The notes beneath the pieces were generated by a model that did no database searches, was not told the DNA's origin, and was given only the letters and a program-made list of their open reading frames with translations. A stretch of DNA of 64,000 nt from CBDCFT01 sp965216365 (GTDB lineage Bacteria; Pseudomonadota; Gammaproteobacteria; Arenicellales; CBDCFT01). The stretch is from contig CBDCFT010000013.1 in assembly GCA_965216365.1 (NCBI GenBank), positions 211,760 to 275,759 of the forward strand, in the 5' to 3' direction. The position numbers were made by a program, and so were the translations under genes. This document shows, in pieces, positions 44,122 to 52,158 of the stretch (its first letter is position 1; every line of letters begins with the position of its first letter).

Positions 44122-44144
44122 CCGTGACCCAGGACACCGAAAAA

Positions 44145-44158
44145 TTGATTTGGATCAA
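44145..44158. promoter_or_regulatory. FNR-type box upstream of the tetraheme cytochrome gene
   Basis: TTGATTTGGATCAA is a perfect FNR/ANR consensus (TTGAT-N4-ATCAA), 130 bases before the start at 44288. It suggests induction without oxygen, in addition to the CRP-like site that follows. Confidence 0.7.
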
Positions 44159-44183
44159 GTCGACGACAAGAAATTCGAAGTTC

Positions 44184-44199
44184 GGTAACCAATGTCACA
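44184..44199. promoter_or_regulatory. CRP-like operator
   Basis: GGTAACCAATGTCACA fits TGTRA-N6-TCACA at nine of ten positions. It lies 89 bases before the tetraheme cytochrome start, close to the FNR-type box. Confidence 0.6.
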
Positions 44200-44287
44200 G
44201 ACTATACGCGCATTGTTTGGATATTTTAGCCATGGAAGAAACTACAAGGTTTCTTTGTTAATTGAGTCCAACAAAAAGGTGACAGCC

Positions 44288-45100
44288 ATGGCAACAAGTA
44301 AATTTAAACTTCTTAAAATTTTGGTAGGCGGTGTTTGCGCCGTTTTATTTTCATCAAACGTTCTTGCTCAAGGTATTCTTGGTAGTAAGCACGATATGCA
44401 AACCCAGGGAGCCGTGGGTTCTGATGAAGTGTGTGTCTTCTGTCATACACCTCACGGTGCCGATACAGGAGCACCCGCGCCGTTGTGGAACCGTGTACTA
44501 GACACAACGATAGTCTATGATCGGTACTCGTCACTGGGTACAGCAACACTTGATGGTGATGAAGCCCCGGTAGGTTCGGTGTCATTAGCCTGCTTGTCTT
44601 GTCATGATGGTACTCAGGCGCGTGATGTTGTCATTAATACTCCGGGTGCTGGTGGGCATAGTCCTACCGGTAGTCCAATCGGCGGTGTCAGCACCTTGGG
44701 TGTGTTATCGGGACAGCCGATACCTGCTCTGGGTACTGATCTGACCGACGACCATCCGGTGAGTATCCAATATGCCGGTGGCGCCTGCCAGGACACGCTG
44801 GCTGATTGCGATCCACAGGCCGCGGCAAGCGGCGATCCGGATTTCGCGGTCGCTCAATACGAGTTGATCAACGGACAAGATCAATGGTGGGTCGACACTG
44901 AAGCTGCTTCCAATAACACGCGCAATAAGACAGACATGATCTTGTATGCGCGCAGTGACTATATCAATGCTGCCGGTACGGGGCCATCTGTGGAATGTGG
45001 AAGTTGTCATGACCCACATCAGGCGGCACCTCAACCGGTGAGTTTCATGCGGGTCAGTAATGCTCAAAGTGCAGTTTGTTTGGCTTGTCACATTAAATAG
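44288..45100 (+). CDS. Tetraheme cytochrome c, candidate nanowire subunit
   Basis: 270 residues from the ATG at 44288 (ribosome site AAGGTG; the open frame upstream is not needed). Signal peptide LLKILVGGVCAVLFSSNVLAQ. Four haem sites: CVFCHTPHGA near 50, CLSCHDGT near 104, CGSCHDPHQ near 238 and CLACH at the very C-terminus. The opening GSKHDMQ...CVFCHTPHGADTGAPAPLWNR and the extra His residues (DDHPVS) recall the OmcE/OmcS type of secreted cytochromes that polymerise into filaments in Geobacter. A strong terminator follows at once and a parvulin isomerase gene comes next, the neighbour type described for such clusters. Polymerisation itself is inference. Confidence 0.8.
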   Translation: MATSKFKLLKILVGGVCAVLFSSNVLAQGILGSKHDMQTQGAVGSDEVCVFCHTPHGADTGAPAPLWNRVLDTTIVYDRYSSLGTATLDGDEAPVGSVSLACLSCHDGTQARDVVINTPGAGGHSPTGSPIGGVSTLGVLSGQPIPALGTDLTDDHPVSIQYAGGACQDTLADCDPQAAASGDPDFAVAQYELINGQDQWWVDTEAASNNTRNKTDMILYARSDYINAAGTGPSVECGSCHDPHQAAPQPVSFMRVSNAQSAVCLACHIK

Positions 45101-45139
45101 TTTCGCTTCGAAACTCATCTCTAAATTTACTTTTAGCTT

Positions 45140-45171
45140 AGGCCAAAGGGGGAAACCCCTTTGGCCTTTTG
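45140..45171 (+). terminator. Intrinsic terminator after the tetraheme cytochrome gene
   Basis: A 12-bp perfect stem (AGGCCAAAGGGG / CCCCTTTGGCCT) with a GAAA tetraloop is followed by TTTTGTTTT. It is the best terminator in the window and sits between a probable high-level structural gene and the parvulin isomerase gene, as in operons with partial read-through. Confidence 0.92.
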
Positions 45172-45181
45172 TTTTGGAGCC

Positions 45182-46156
45182 ATGGCAAAGATGCGAATAG
45201 ACCGGCTTATTTACTCTATTTTAGTCATCGTGGTATGTGTTTCTGCCAGTGTCATGCTGCCAGTGGTTAAGGCGGCAGAGTCCGGCGAGGTGTTTGCTAC
45301 TGTCGGTGACAAGGTGATATACGCCGAAGAGTATAACTCGACATTACAACAAACAATTCGCGAACGGTTTTATCACGGACAACCACCGGCAGAAATGGTA
45401 GCTGAGGTACGTCGTGAGGTTGCGGATCAAATGGTTGAGCGGATCCTGTTATTGCAAGAAGCCGGTCGTCGCGAATTGACCCCCAACCGAAACTTGGTTG
45501 AACAACAACTCAAACAATATATAGCTAATAAGAAAGAAGATACGAATGTCGATAAAAAGATCTTGCGCGAATGGTTACGGGAGCAAGATTTACTCAGACA
45601 ACTGGAAGCAACGATAAAGGACGTTCCACAACCAAGCGACAGGCAAGTAGAAACGTTCTACACGGACTATCCGGAAAAATTTACTGAACCAGAACAAGTG
45701 CGTCTGTCGGTAATATTGTTGAGTGTGGCGGCATCTTCTTCTTCTTCGGTCTGGCGTGCAGCACGAGAAGAAGCGGCGCGAATAAAACAAAATTTGGCAG
45801 ATGGCGCGGATTTTGCGGAGTTAGCACGGTTGCATTCGGCGGATGCGTCTGCAACGGCAGGTGGTGATATGGGTTATGTTCATAAAGGCATGCTGAGCGA
45901 ACCGGTCGAGCAAGTCGTCAGTCAGTTGGAGATTGGTCAAACCAGTGATCCTATCATGGTGCTGGAAGGCATCGCGTTGTTCCGATTGGCGGACAAACGG
46001 CCACCCAAATTGCGCACGCTGTCAGAAGTTCGAGAACGTGCCCAGGAACTAACGCTTCAGAGTCTATCAGAGCGTAGTTGGCGAGATCTGATAAATCGTT
46101 TACGTAGCGAAACCGATATAAGCATAGAGCAAAAATATCTTAACCAGCAGGCATAA
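45182..46156 (+). CDS. Parvulin-type peptidyl-prolyl isomerase (PpiC/SurA-like)
   Basis: 324 residues from the ATG at 45182 (GGAG just upstream). Signal peptide or anchor (YSILVIVVCVSASVMLPVVKA), a SurA-like helical N-domain (VFATVGDKVIYAEEYNSTL...), and a rotamase domain near 165-275 (EQVRLSVILLSVAAS, AARIKQNLADGADFAELARLHSADASATAGGDMGYVHKGML). Periplasmic chaperone that would fold exported cytochromes or the outer-membrane barrel encoded next. Conserved parvulin residues HS...GG.lG/MG are visible. Such isomerases accompany nanowire-type cytochromes in other bacteria, which supports a dedicated role here. Confidence 0.87.
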   Translation: MAKMRIDRLIYSILVIVVCVSASVMLPVVKAAESGEVFATVGDKVIYAEEYNSTLQQTIRERFYHGQPPAEMVAEVRREVADQMVERILLLQEAGRRELTPNRNLVEQQLKQYIANKKEDTNVDKKILREWLREQDLLRQLEATIKDVPQPSDRQVETFYTDYPEKFTEPEQVRLSVILLSVAASSSSSVWRAAREEAARIKQNLADGADFAELARLHSADASATAGGDMGYVHKGMLSEPVEQVVSQLEIGQTSDPIMVLEGIALFRLADKRPPKLRTLSEVRERAQELTLQSLSERSWRDLINRLRSETDISIEQKYLNQQA

Positions 46157-46224
46157 AGTTAAAACTGGTCGCTATACAACCGCGATGGCGTGCATTGAAT
46201 TCAATACGGCGGAAGCCATGAGTT

Positions 46225-48057
46225 GTGTTAAAAAAATTACGAACGGGTATTTTGCACCTGGTGTTAGACACCGGTATTGTAGTATTCGCGGTTATGCTGA
46301 CGACGTCGCCGGCATTGGCTCGAAAGTACTCATTGGCGCCGGTCCAACTTGGCGGTGAGTTGTCCTATACACTGAGACAAGCGGACGCCATGGAACGCGA
46401 TGACCGCGATGAGCAGTTGACACGTTTTCGACTCACAGCGAACTCCTTCATGTGGCAACCGTGGTTTGCACGTTGGCAAGCCGGTCTTACTTTTGGGGTT
46501 AATCGCAGCGAACGATTTGGCGAGACCGAATCCGAGACGACTACATCCGATGTGGCTTCGGGTAATTTGCTATTTCGATTTTTTCCAGTCAGTCATTTTC
46601 CGTTAGAAATATTTTACGATCAAAACGATAGTCGTGTGGAAGACACGCGTGATTTTTTATCGGATATTGAATTTACGCGTTATGGCATCGCGCAACGCTA
46701 CAATGCCGCGAACGGCAACCGTTATCGATTGCGGTTGGAAGCCAACGAAGTAGTTGACGAAGAAGGCGCTGAAGATACCGGCGATCTAATCCGCTTAGGC
46801 GTATCGCGTAGCTTTAACGCCCACCAAGTAAGTTTTGATTATGGTTTAACGCAGATCGACCGCGACGAAAGAGTCTCGCGCCGAACCGGTATTGACGACG
46901 ATTCACGTGATGTTGCAATGACGTTGCGTCACAGTTATAGACCAGGGCGACAATTCAATATTAGCAACACACTGGATTTTGACGAGGAAGACACCGAAAT
47001 TCTCGAAGGCGTCGATATACGATTCTCATCATTGCAATTTAATAGTTTTCTCGCTTGGCAGCCGAATATCACGCGCCCGTTGCGTATTACCGGCAGCACG
47101 CGAGTCAGTAATTTTGATCGAACGAGCGCCGGTATTGATTCGGACTCGGAGTTAATCGATTTAAGCGTCGGCGCGATTTATGATTTAAATCAGCATTGGC
47201 AATTAACCGGCAGTGTCGGACTTGATCAAAGTGAACGCGGTAGCGATACAGCCCGTACTACGTTCGAATCTGTTGGCTTTAGGTATCGTCCCGATCCTAT
47301 CACCATTGGCAAATTTGACTACAACTGGTCACTGGGGAGTACCATTACCAACTTCGATGAAGAGGAGGAAGGTAATTCTCAGGATTTGGACTTTGGTATC
47401 GGCCACAATCTAAGCCGGCTTTTCGTATTAGAAGATCAGTCTTCCATCGTATTTCGCTTATCGGAAAACGCTCGTGCTCAGGACGATACTTCGGAAGATG
47501 AATTTGATAATAATTCTGAACGTGTACTGGTTCACGGTACGTCAATCACGTGGAACAAAAGCCGGGGACGTACTAATCTGTCGGCTGGGGTCTCGTTGAA
47601 TGACTCGCGCGATTTTGGTGAAGATGAAGATACATTTCAATTGGGCAATGTGCGATTTTCGGGCTACCATCAACTCGGACGGCATGCCTCGATAAGCGGT
47701 AACCTGGGTTACCAAATCACCCGTCGTGACGATTTTGGCATAGACGAAAGTAGCGCAAGCCGTCGGGACAAATCGACTAGTGCAAATCTGCGTTACCTTC
47801 ATGGGCGAGCATTTGGTGTCCGCCGTCTTCGATTTAAATCCGAAGTGACAGTTCGTAACTCATTGTTGCGGTCCGATGCCGACGACGATTTACGATCCAT
47901 TTTGCTTAATGATCGCCAAGCCGACCGTGAGTGGGAGAATCGCCTGGACTACGCCATCGGTCGCCTCGACTTGACCTTAAGCTCCACGTTTGCCGAAACC
48001 GAAGATGATATGGAGCGCTCGATGATGTTTCGTGTGACAAGGCGATTCGGCAGATAA
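46225..48057 (+). CDS. Large outer-membrane beta-barrel, putative conduit porin
   Basis: 610 residues from a GTG at 46225 with signal peptide (TGIVVFAVMLTTSPALA). The rest is alternating short amphipathic strands (GELSYTLRQADAM, ARWQAGLTFGVNRSERF, RYRLRLEANEV, HQVSFDYGLTQIDRDER, QWQLTGSVGLDQS-type blocks), enough for 20 or more strands, with many acidic loops rich in Asp/Glu. I see no match to MtrB/PioB by the usual N-terminal CXXC, and no haem motif. Placed between a parvulin chaperone gene and c7-type cytochrome genes, it is the natural candidate for the outer-membrane pore of a porin-cytochrome conduit; that role is inference. Confidence 0.7.
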   Translation: MLKKLRTGILHLVLDTGIVVFAVMLTTSPALARKYSLAPVQLGGELSYTLRQADAMERDDRDEQLTRFRLTANSFMWQPWFARWQAGLTFGVNRSERFGETESETTTSDVASGNLLFRFFPVSHFPLEIFYDQNDSRVEDTRDFLSDIEFTRYGIAQRYNAANGNRYRLRLEANEVVDEEGAEDTGDLIRLGVSRSFNAHQVSFDYGLTQIDRDERVSRRTGIDDDSRDVAMTLRHSYRPGRQFNISNTLDFDEEDTEILEGVDIRFSSLQFNSFLAWQPNITRPLRITGSTRVSNFDRTSAGIDSDSELIDLSVGAIYDLNQHWQLTGSVGLDQSERGSDTARTTFESVGFRYRPDPITIGKFDYNWSLGSTITNFDEEEEGNSQDLDFGIGHNLSRLFVLEDQSSIVFRLSENARAQDDTSEDEFDNNSERVLVHGTSITWNKSRGRTNLSAGVSLNDSRDFGEDEDTFQLGNVRFSGYHQLGRHASISGNLGYQITRRDDFGIDESSASRRDKSTSANLRYLHGRAFGVRRLRFKSEVTVRNSLLRSDADDDLRSILLNDRQADREWENRLDYAIGRLDLTLSSTFAETEDDMERSMMFRVTRRFGR

Positions 48058-48091
48058 GAACAAACGTTTACTCACTAACCGAGGGTGGCTT

Positions 48092-48493
48092 ATGCCGAAT
48101 AACAATCGTTTACTTTTAATCACAGCAGGGACGCTACTAATAATCGGACTGGGTCATTCGATAGCGCGCGCCGAGTACGGCGATGTCGTTATCAATAACT
48201 ATTCGGATGCGGCCGGCATGCGGCCGGTAATATTCCCGCATTGGTTTCACCGCGTTCGATTTCGTTGCAAGGTGTGTCACGCCGATCTTGGTTTTGAATT
48301 CAAGGCCGGTGGTAACGATATCAACATGTTGAAAATTATTGATGGTGAATATTGTGGTGCTTGCCATGACGGACAGACCGCCTGGTCGGTCGAGAACTGC
48401 GATCTTTGCCACTCAGCGAAGCCCAATACTCCAACCCAGGTACATGAAAGTACCTTGCAAAAATTGCTTTCTCCGGCAAAAGCGAATCAGTGA
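48092..48493 (+). CDS. c7-type triheme cytochrome
   Basis: 133 residues: signal peptide (LLLITAGTLLIIGLGHSIARA), then EYGDVVINNY and a c7-type domain with FPHWFHRVRFRCKVCHADLGFE, INMLKIIDGEYCGACHDGQTAW and VENCDLCHSAKP. Three CXXCH sites plus unpaired His in FPHWFHR for axial ligation. Very close paralog of 53584. Periplasmic carrier; 34 bases after the barrel gene and 6 bases before the next cytochrome. Confidence 0.88.
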   Translation: MPNNNRLLLITAGTLLIIGLGHSIARAEYGDVVINNYSDAAGMRPVIFPHWFHRVRFRCKVCHADLGFEFKAGGNDINMLKIIDGEYCGACHDGQTAWSVENCDLCHSAKPNTPTQVHESTLQKLLSPAKANQ

Positions 48494-48499
48494 ACGACT

Positions 48500-49552
48500 A
48501 TGAAAACTTCAGATATTTTTCAAAAGAAAGTGCTATTCGGGACAACCGGATTTATTGCGTTACTAACTACCGCTTACTTTACTGTCGTTTTCGCACAAAC
48601 CGAAGCAGGTAGGTCAGGCGAAGAAATTGCAAATACCGTTTGCGCCACCTGCCATGGCAGCGGTGTAGCGGGTGCGCCCAAAACCGGCCAACCGGAAGAT
48701 TGGGCAACGCGACTGGAACAGGGTGACGATGTGCTGATTGAACACGCTATCGCCGGGTTTAATACTATGCCGGCACGGGGTGGCGATATGTCGCTTACCG
48801 ACCAGGAAGTGCGCCGCGCTGTGGTGTACATGTTGGCGTTAGCGCGTAGCACGGACTCTGCCACAGCCGCCGATACGGCACAGGCGGACACAGGCGCAAG
48901 CCAAACTGGCGTCGCGGATACTACGGATGCGCCACAACCCGCTACGGCAACTGAGCCACCGGCGGAACAGGCGACCCAGCAGGCGACTGAGCAGTCATCA
49001 CCGGAACTGGCGCCCGCTGACACCAAAAAACAGGCAAAAGTTGCCGCAGTGAATACCTTTAATCGTTTGATGAAACCGGCGAGTCAGCGAAATCCGGCAC
49101 CGCCAAAGGATGGTATTCACGACCCGGCTAACGATGCTACCCATTTATTGCAACCACCGGCAGAAGCTTTTAGTACGTTACCCAAAGGCCAATCGGGCAA
49201 TTATATCGATTGGGTACTGGCCTTGCAGGATGGCCACATCGCTCCGTGGTTCGATTTGGCGGACGCCAATGCACAACCGGTTATTATGGATCTGAATATC
49301 GTTCGTGAGGTTAAGGGGTCTATGCCCGATGTCGTTTATCCGCACAAACAACACACCGAATGGCTGGATTGCTCCAACTGTCACCCCGCGATATTCACCC
49401 CGAAAAAAGGCGATAACCAAATCTCAATGGCGGCTATCCTGCTGGGCGAGAAATGCGGCGTATGCCACGGAAAAGTCGCTTTCCCGGTGTCCGATTGCCG
49501 CCGTTGCCACGCGCGCAAGAAAGATAAAATTAAAACCGCCGAAGGAGAGTAA
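48500..49552 (+). CDS. Tetrahaem cytochrome: class-I domain fused to c7-type domain
   Basis: 350 residues: N-terminal signal/anchor (GFIALLTTAYFTVVFAQ), a cytochrome c5-like domain (ANTVCATCHGSGVAGAPKTG, distal Met in TMPARG), a ~75-residue Ala/Thr/Gln/Pro-rich linker, then NYIDWVLALQDGHIAPWFDL and a c7 triheme domain (YPHKQHTEWLDCSNCHP, ISMAAILLGEKCGVCHGKVAFPVSDCRRCH). The linker may span the periplasm. The joining of two haem folds in one chain suggests a bridge between carriers. Related c7 parts occur at 40953 and 53045. Confidence 0.87.
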   Translation: MKTSDIFQKKVLFGTTGFIALLTTAYFTVVFAQTEAGRSGEEIANTVCATCHGSGVAGAPKTGQPEDWATRLEQGDDVLIEHAIAGFNTMPARGGDMSLTDQEVRRAVVYMLALARSTDSATAADTAQADTGASQTGVADTTDAPQPATATEPPAEQATQQATEQSSPELAPADTKKQAKVAAVNTFNRLMKPASQRNPAPPKDGIHDPANDATHLLQPPAEAFSTLPKGQSGNYIDWVLALQDGHIAPWFDLADANAQPVIMDLNIVREVKGSMPDVVYPHKQHTEWLDCSNCHPAIFTPKKGDNQISMAAILLGEKCGVCHGKVAFPVSDCRRCHARKKDKIKTAEGE

Positions 49553-49570
49553 GTCCAGCTAGGAGAGTTT

Positions 49571-50494
49571 GTGCACCGGTCCGCAATGAGACTATCGTCA
49601 CCGTTGACGGGGATAAAATTAATCGCCGTTACTGCCATGTTGTCGCTATTTTGCGCATTCGTCCAAGCAACGGATCGGTCAACCGAATCAAGTATTGTCT
49701 CGCGCCAATCACTTGAGCAGAAAATAAAACTACTCGAGAAGTTGGCGGTTGATTCCCCGAGCGCGCATCGCATTGACCAAAGCGTTAATGACCAGGCAAT
49801 AGAAAAACTTGGCGCTGCCAGGAATGCCTTGTCCGAGGCAAAACGCTTGCTGGAAGAAAACTTGCTAGGACAGGCGCAACAGTGGGTAGATGACGGCTTG
49901 CGTTGGACAACCGAAGCATCGCGCTTGGTGGTCGATACAAACAGATTAGATGAACGAAATCGAAATCAGTATCGGCAGCTGCGCCAGCGAACCGAATCTT
50001 TTCAGTTAGCTTTTAAAAAGTTAGTGGCCGATAAGGGTTCATCGGTAAACGAATTATTGGACCAAGCTAATCTGCAAGTCTTGATGAAACGCGCTGAGCA
50101 GCGTGCGGCCGATCACGATTATGTTGAAGCTATCGGGGCGTTGAATATGGCGGCAAACATGCTGGAGCATGCTTTAGTGGAGGCACGGCGTGCGGAAACC
50201 GTGGTCTATTCTTTGTCGTTTGATTCGCCAGCGGACGAATTCAAATACGAGCAAGAACGTAATCGCAGTCACCAGGAATTAGTTGCGTTGTTGATTCAGC
50301 AACGTCAGCCGCAGCCATCCACGGTGCAACTCATCAATGAATTGCTCGAGCAAAATTCAAGTTTGATAACCATGGCGCAATCGCAGGCGGAAAAAGGCCG
50401 CTACCGCAAGGCGATTGACACGATGGAGGAAGGTACCGGACAATTGATTCAAGCATTGCGTTTAGGCGGACTCAATCTCGCGCCTACTCAATGA
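49571..50494 (+). CDS. Coiled-coil periplasmic protein, unknown family (paralog A)
   Basis: 307 residues. The GTG at 49571 is chosen because AGGAG at 49561 is correctly spaced, while the ATG at 49586 is too far. Signal peptide (LIAVTAMLSLFCAFVQA), then long helices with heptads (SLEQKIKLLEKLAV, IEKLGAARNALSEAKRLLEENLLGQAQQWVDDGL). The segment RAETVVYSLSFDSPADEFKYEQERNRSHQELVALL aligns with GDTLVRSLNFANKEEEYRYELDRNDTHEMLITVLL of the 52159 protein, showing paralogy. No haem, no known domain recognised. Always next to a c7 cytochrome pair, so probably part of the same complex. Confidence 0.72.
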   Translation: MHRSAMRLSSPLTGIKLIAVTAMLSLFCAFVQATDRSTESSIVSRQSLEQKIKLLEKLAVDSPSAHRIDQSVNDQAIEKLGAARNALSEAKRLLEENLLGQAQQWVDDGLRWTTEASRLVVDTNRLDERNRNQYRQLRQRTESFQLAFKKLVADKGSSVNELLDQANLQVLMKRAEQRAADHDYVEAIGALNMAANMLEHALVEARRAETVVYSLSFDSPADEFKYEQERNRSHQELVALLIQQRQPQPSTVQLINELLEQNSSLITMAQSQAEKGRYRKAIDTMEEGTGQLIQALRLGGLNLAPTQ

Positions 50495-50504
50495 ACAACT
50501 TGAA

Positions 50505-51281
50505 TTATTGATCGGACAATGTCTGGTAAAGAAAAGTAATTTCTTCAAAATGCTGTAAGATTTTCTCACTCGCGTCAGCGACAATCAGTGGAAACGTAGC
50601 GGATCCTTCGATATTTAACGTGCTGGCAAATGACACCCACTGGTCGTTAACATCCCGCAATTGTCGACTAATGGTTGGAGTGTTAGCGTTGCTGGATTGA
50701 AGTTCTTTCAGGGCAGCGGCAAATTCATCGCTGGTTTGATTTAAGGCATTTTGCAATTCAGGATTGTCCAGGCCCCATGCGCTAAGTAAATATAATTTTG
50801 CCGCACGTTGTGACAACATTCTTTGCCGTCCGGAAATATTAACCAGACGGGCGTACTCCGTACCACTCGCATCCTGCAGTAACTCGACCACTCGATGCGA
50901 CGACGCCAGTAATTTGTCGCTCGTGTCGGCAAGTTGTTGCGCGTGTGAATGCTTAACCGACCCGGTGAGGGAAGTACGAAACGCATCCCATGTGTTGCGT
51001 ACCTCCATTAATTCTAGTGCGACATCGCTATTGGATGCGAATTGGTTTTCCAGTGCACTTAACTGTTGTTCAAACAAATCCACTGCGCCGGTTAGCTGAG
51101 ATTGCGATTTTTCCAGTGTGACACCCACACCAATCTGACAGTATGCTTTGACCATTCTTTGTGTGAGCATGCGCTGACGGCCAGCGATATTGACCGCTTC
51201 GGTCAGGGTTAAATCATCTCCTGCAAATGAATGGCTGGTCGCCAGAAACAAACATAGAATTAAGTACGTTTTAATCTTCAT
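50505..51281 (-). CDS. Periplasmic tandem PilJ-N/NarX-like sensor domain protein
   Basis: 258 residues: signal peptide (TYLILCLFLATSHSFAG), then two copies of the type IV pili methyl-accepting N-terminal (PilJ-N) helical domain, marked by NIAGRQRMLTQRMVKAYCQIG near 31 and NISGRQRMLSQRAAKLYLL near 147. In NarX-like and PilJ sensors this motif sits in the ligand-binding helix. Here there is no kinase, HAMP or signalling module, so the protein is a free-standing periplasmic domain pair. Converges with the coiled-coil gene. Function unknown; a nitrogen-oxide or anion binding role would be speculation. Confidence 0.78.
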   Translation of the reverse strand: MKIKTYLILCLFLATSHSFAGDDLTLTEAVNIAGRQRMLTQRMVKAYCQIGVGVTLEKSQSQLTGAVDLFEQQLSALENQFASNSDVALELMEVRNTWDAFRTSLTGSVKHSHAQQLADTSDKLLASSHRVVELLQDASGTEYARLVNISGRQRMLSQRAAKLYLLSAWGLDNPELQNALNQTSDEFAAALKELQSSNANTPTISRQLRDVNDQWVSFASTLNIEGSATFPLIVADASEKILQHFEEITFLYQTLSDQ

Positions 51282-51413
51282 TGGATTGAAGCGGTTTGTA
51301 GCCGTGCGTTAGGAGATTGATGATTTGGAATGTTCACGTCCACCAGGTATTTGTTGCAACTTTGTGGTTTGTGGCAACAACGGGTAGGTGATGAATACAG
51401 GTGTGGCGGTTGC

Positions 51414-52022
51414 TCAGTTAACTCCTGTTTTACTATCCGCAGGATATTCGCCGAGAAAATCCCGAGCGGGCGGATGCCCTAATTCTGCAGATTGCCGAAT
51501 CCATGTCATACCTTCCTCACTATCTTGAATGACACCGGTTCCCGCTATTAGCAGTAAACCGAGTGAATACTGGGCTGCGGCGTGGTTCTGGACTGCCGCT
51601 GCGATATACCATCGGGCTGCTTCTTGATCGAGATCCAGTTCTGGCGCATTTTTAACGAAGCCGTAGATGTACATACCGGCAAGTTGATATTGAGCATCGG
51701 CGTTACCCTGTTCCGCCGCCGCTAAAAACAACTCGAACGCTTTGCTGTCGTCTTCGGCAACGCCATTGCCGAAGTGATACATTTCACCAAGTATTGTCTG
51801 TGCTTCAGCCTGACCCTCTTCCGCCAGTGGTTCCAGTAAACGCAGTGCTAACTCGTATTTGCCGTCTTGATAAGCGCGTACTCCCTGGGACAGGTTGTCC
51901 GCCGATGTCGTGCCGGTCATCAACCAAAGACTGAAGCCGATGACTAATAAAATCAGGCACTTATGAGGCTGTAAGCGGTTAGATTCCCCATAACGGACGC
52001 GTTGAAGGTCAGGTACATACAT
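51414..52022 (-). CDS. Sel1-repeat protein
   Basis: About 202 residues from the ATG at 52022 (the frame is open to 52076, but that part overlaps the operator). N-terminal hydrophobic segment (CLILLVIGFSLWLMTGTTSA) as signal peptide, followed by three to four Sel1 repeats (ALRLLEPLAEEGQAEAQTILGEMYHFGNGV, AFELFLAAAEQGNADAQYQLAGMYIYG, AARWYIAAAVQNHAAAQYSLGLLLIAG). Scaffold-type periplasmic protein, divergent from the coiled-coil/c7 operon that begins at 52159. Confidence 0.78.
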   Translation of the reverse strand: MYVPDLQRVRYGESNRLQPHKCLILLVIGFSLWLMTGTTSADNLSQGVRAYQDGKYELALRLLEPLAEEGQAEAQTILGEMYHFGNGVAEDDSKAFELFLAAAEQGNADAQYQLAGMYIYGFVKNAPELDLDQEAARWYIAAAVQNHAAAQYSLGLLLIAGTGVIQDSEEGMTWIRQSAELGHPPARDFLGEYPADSKTGVN

Positions 52023-52061
52023 GACGATTACGACATTATCGGAAATCATAACCCACAGATA

Positions 52062-52077
52062 TGTGACGTTGATCACA
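52062..52077. promoter_or_regulatory. CRP-like operator, perfect consensus
   Basis: TGTGACGTTGATCACA has both TGTGA and TCACA half-sites with the standard 6-base gap. It lies between the Sel1 gene (start 52022, minus) and the coiled-coil gene (start 52159, plus). Confidence 0.7.
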
Positions 52078-52158
52078 TACAGTGACGTGGAGGTACAGTA
52101 AACATCAAACTGGGCAAAATCTTTGTATAACCACGATTGTGTTGCGAGGATCTTATAG

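Noticed and set aside
48500..49552. Nitrite or hydroxylamine reductase subunit
   Set aside because: No catalytic CX2CK or P460 type features; haem motifs are all ordinary CXXCH in class-I and c7 folds.
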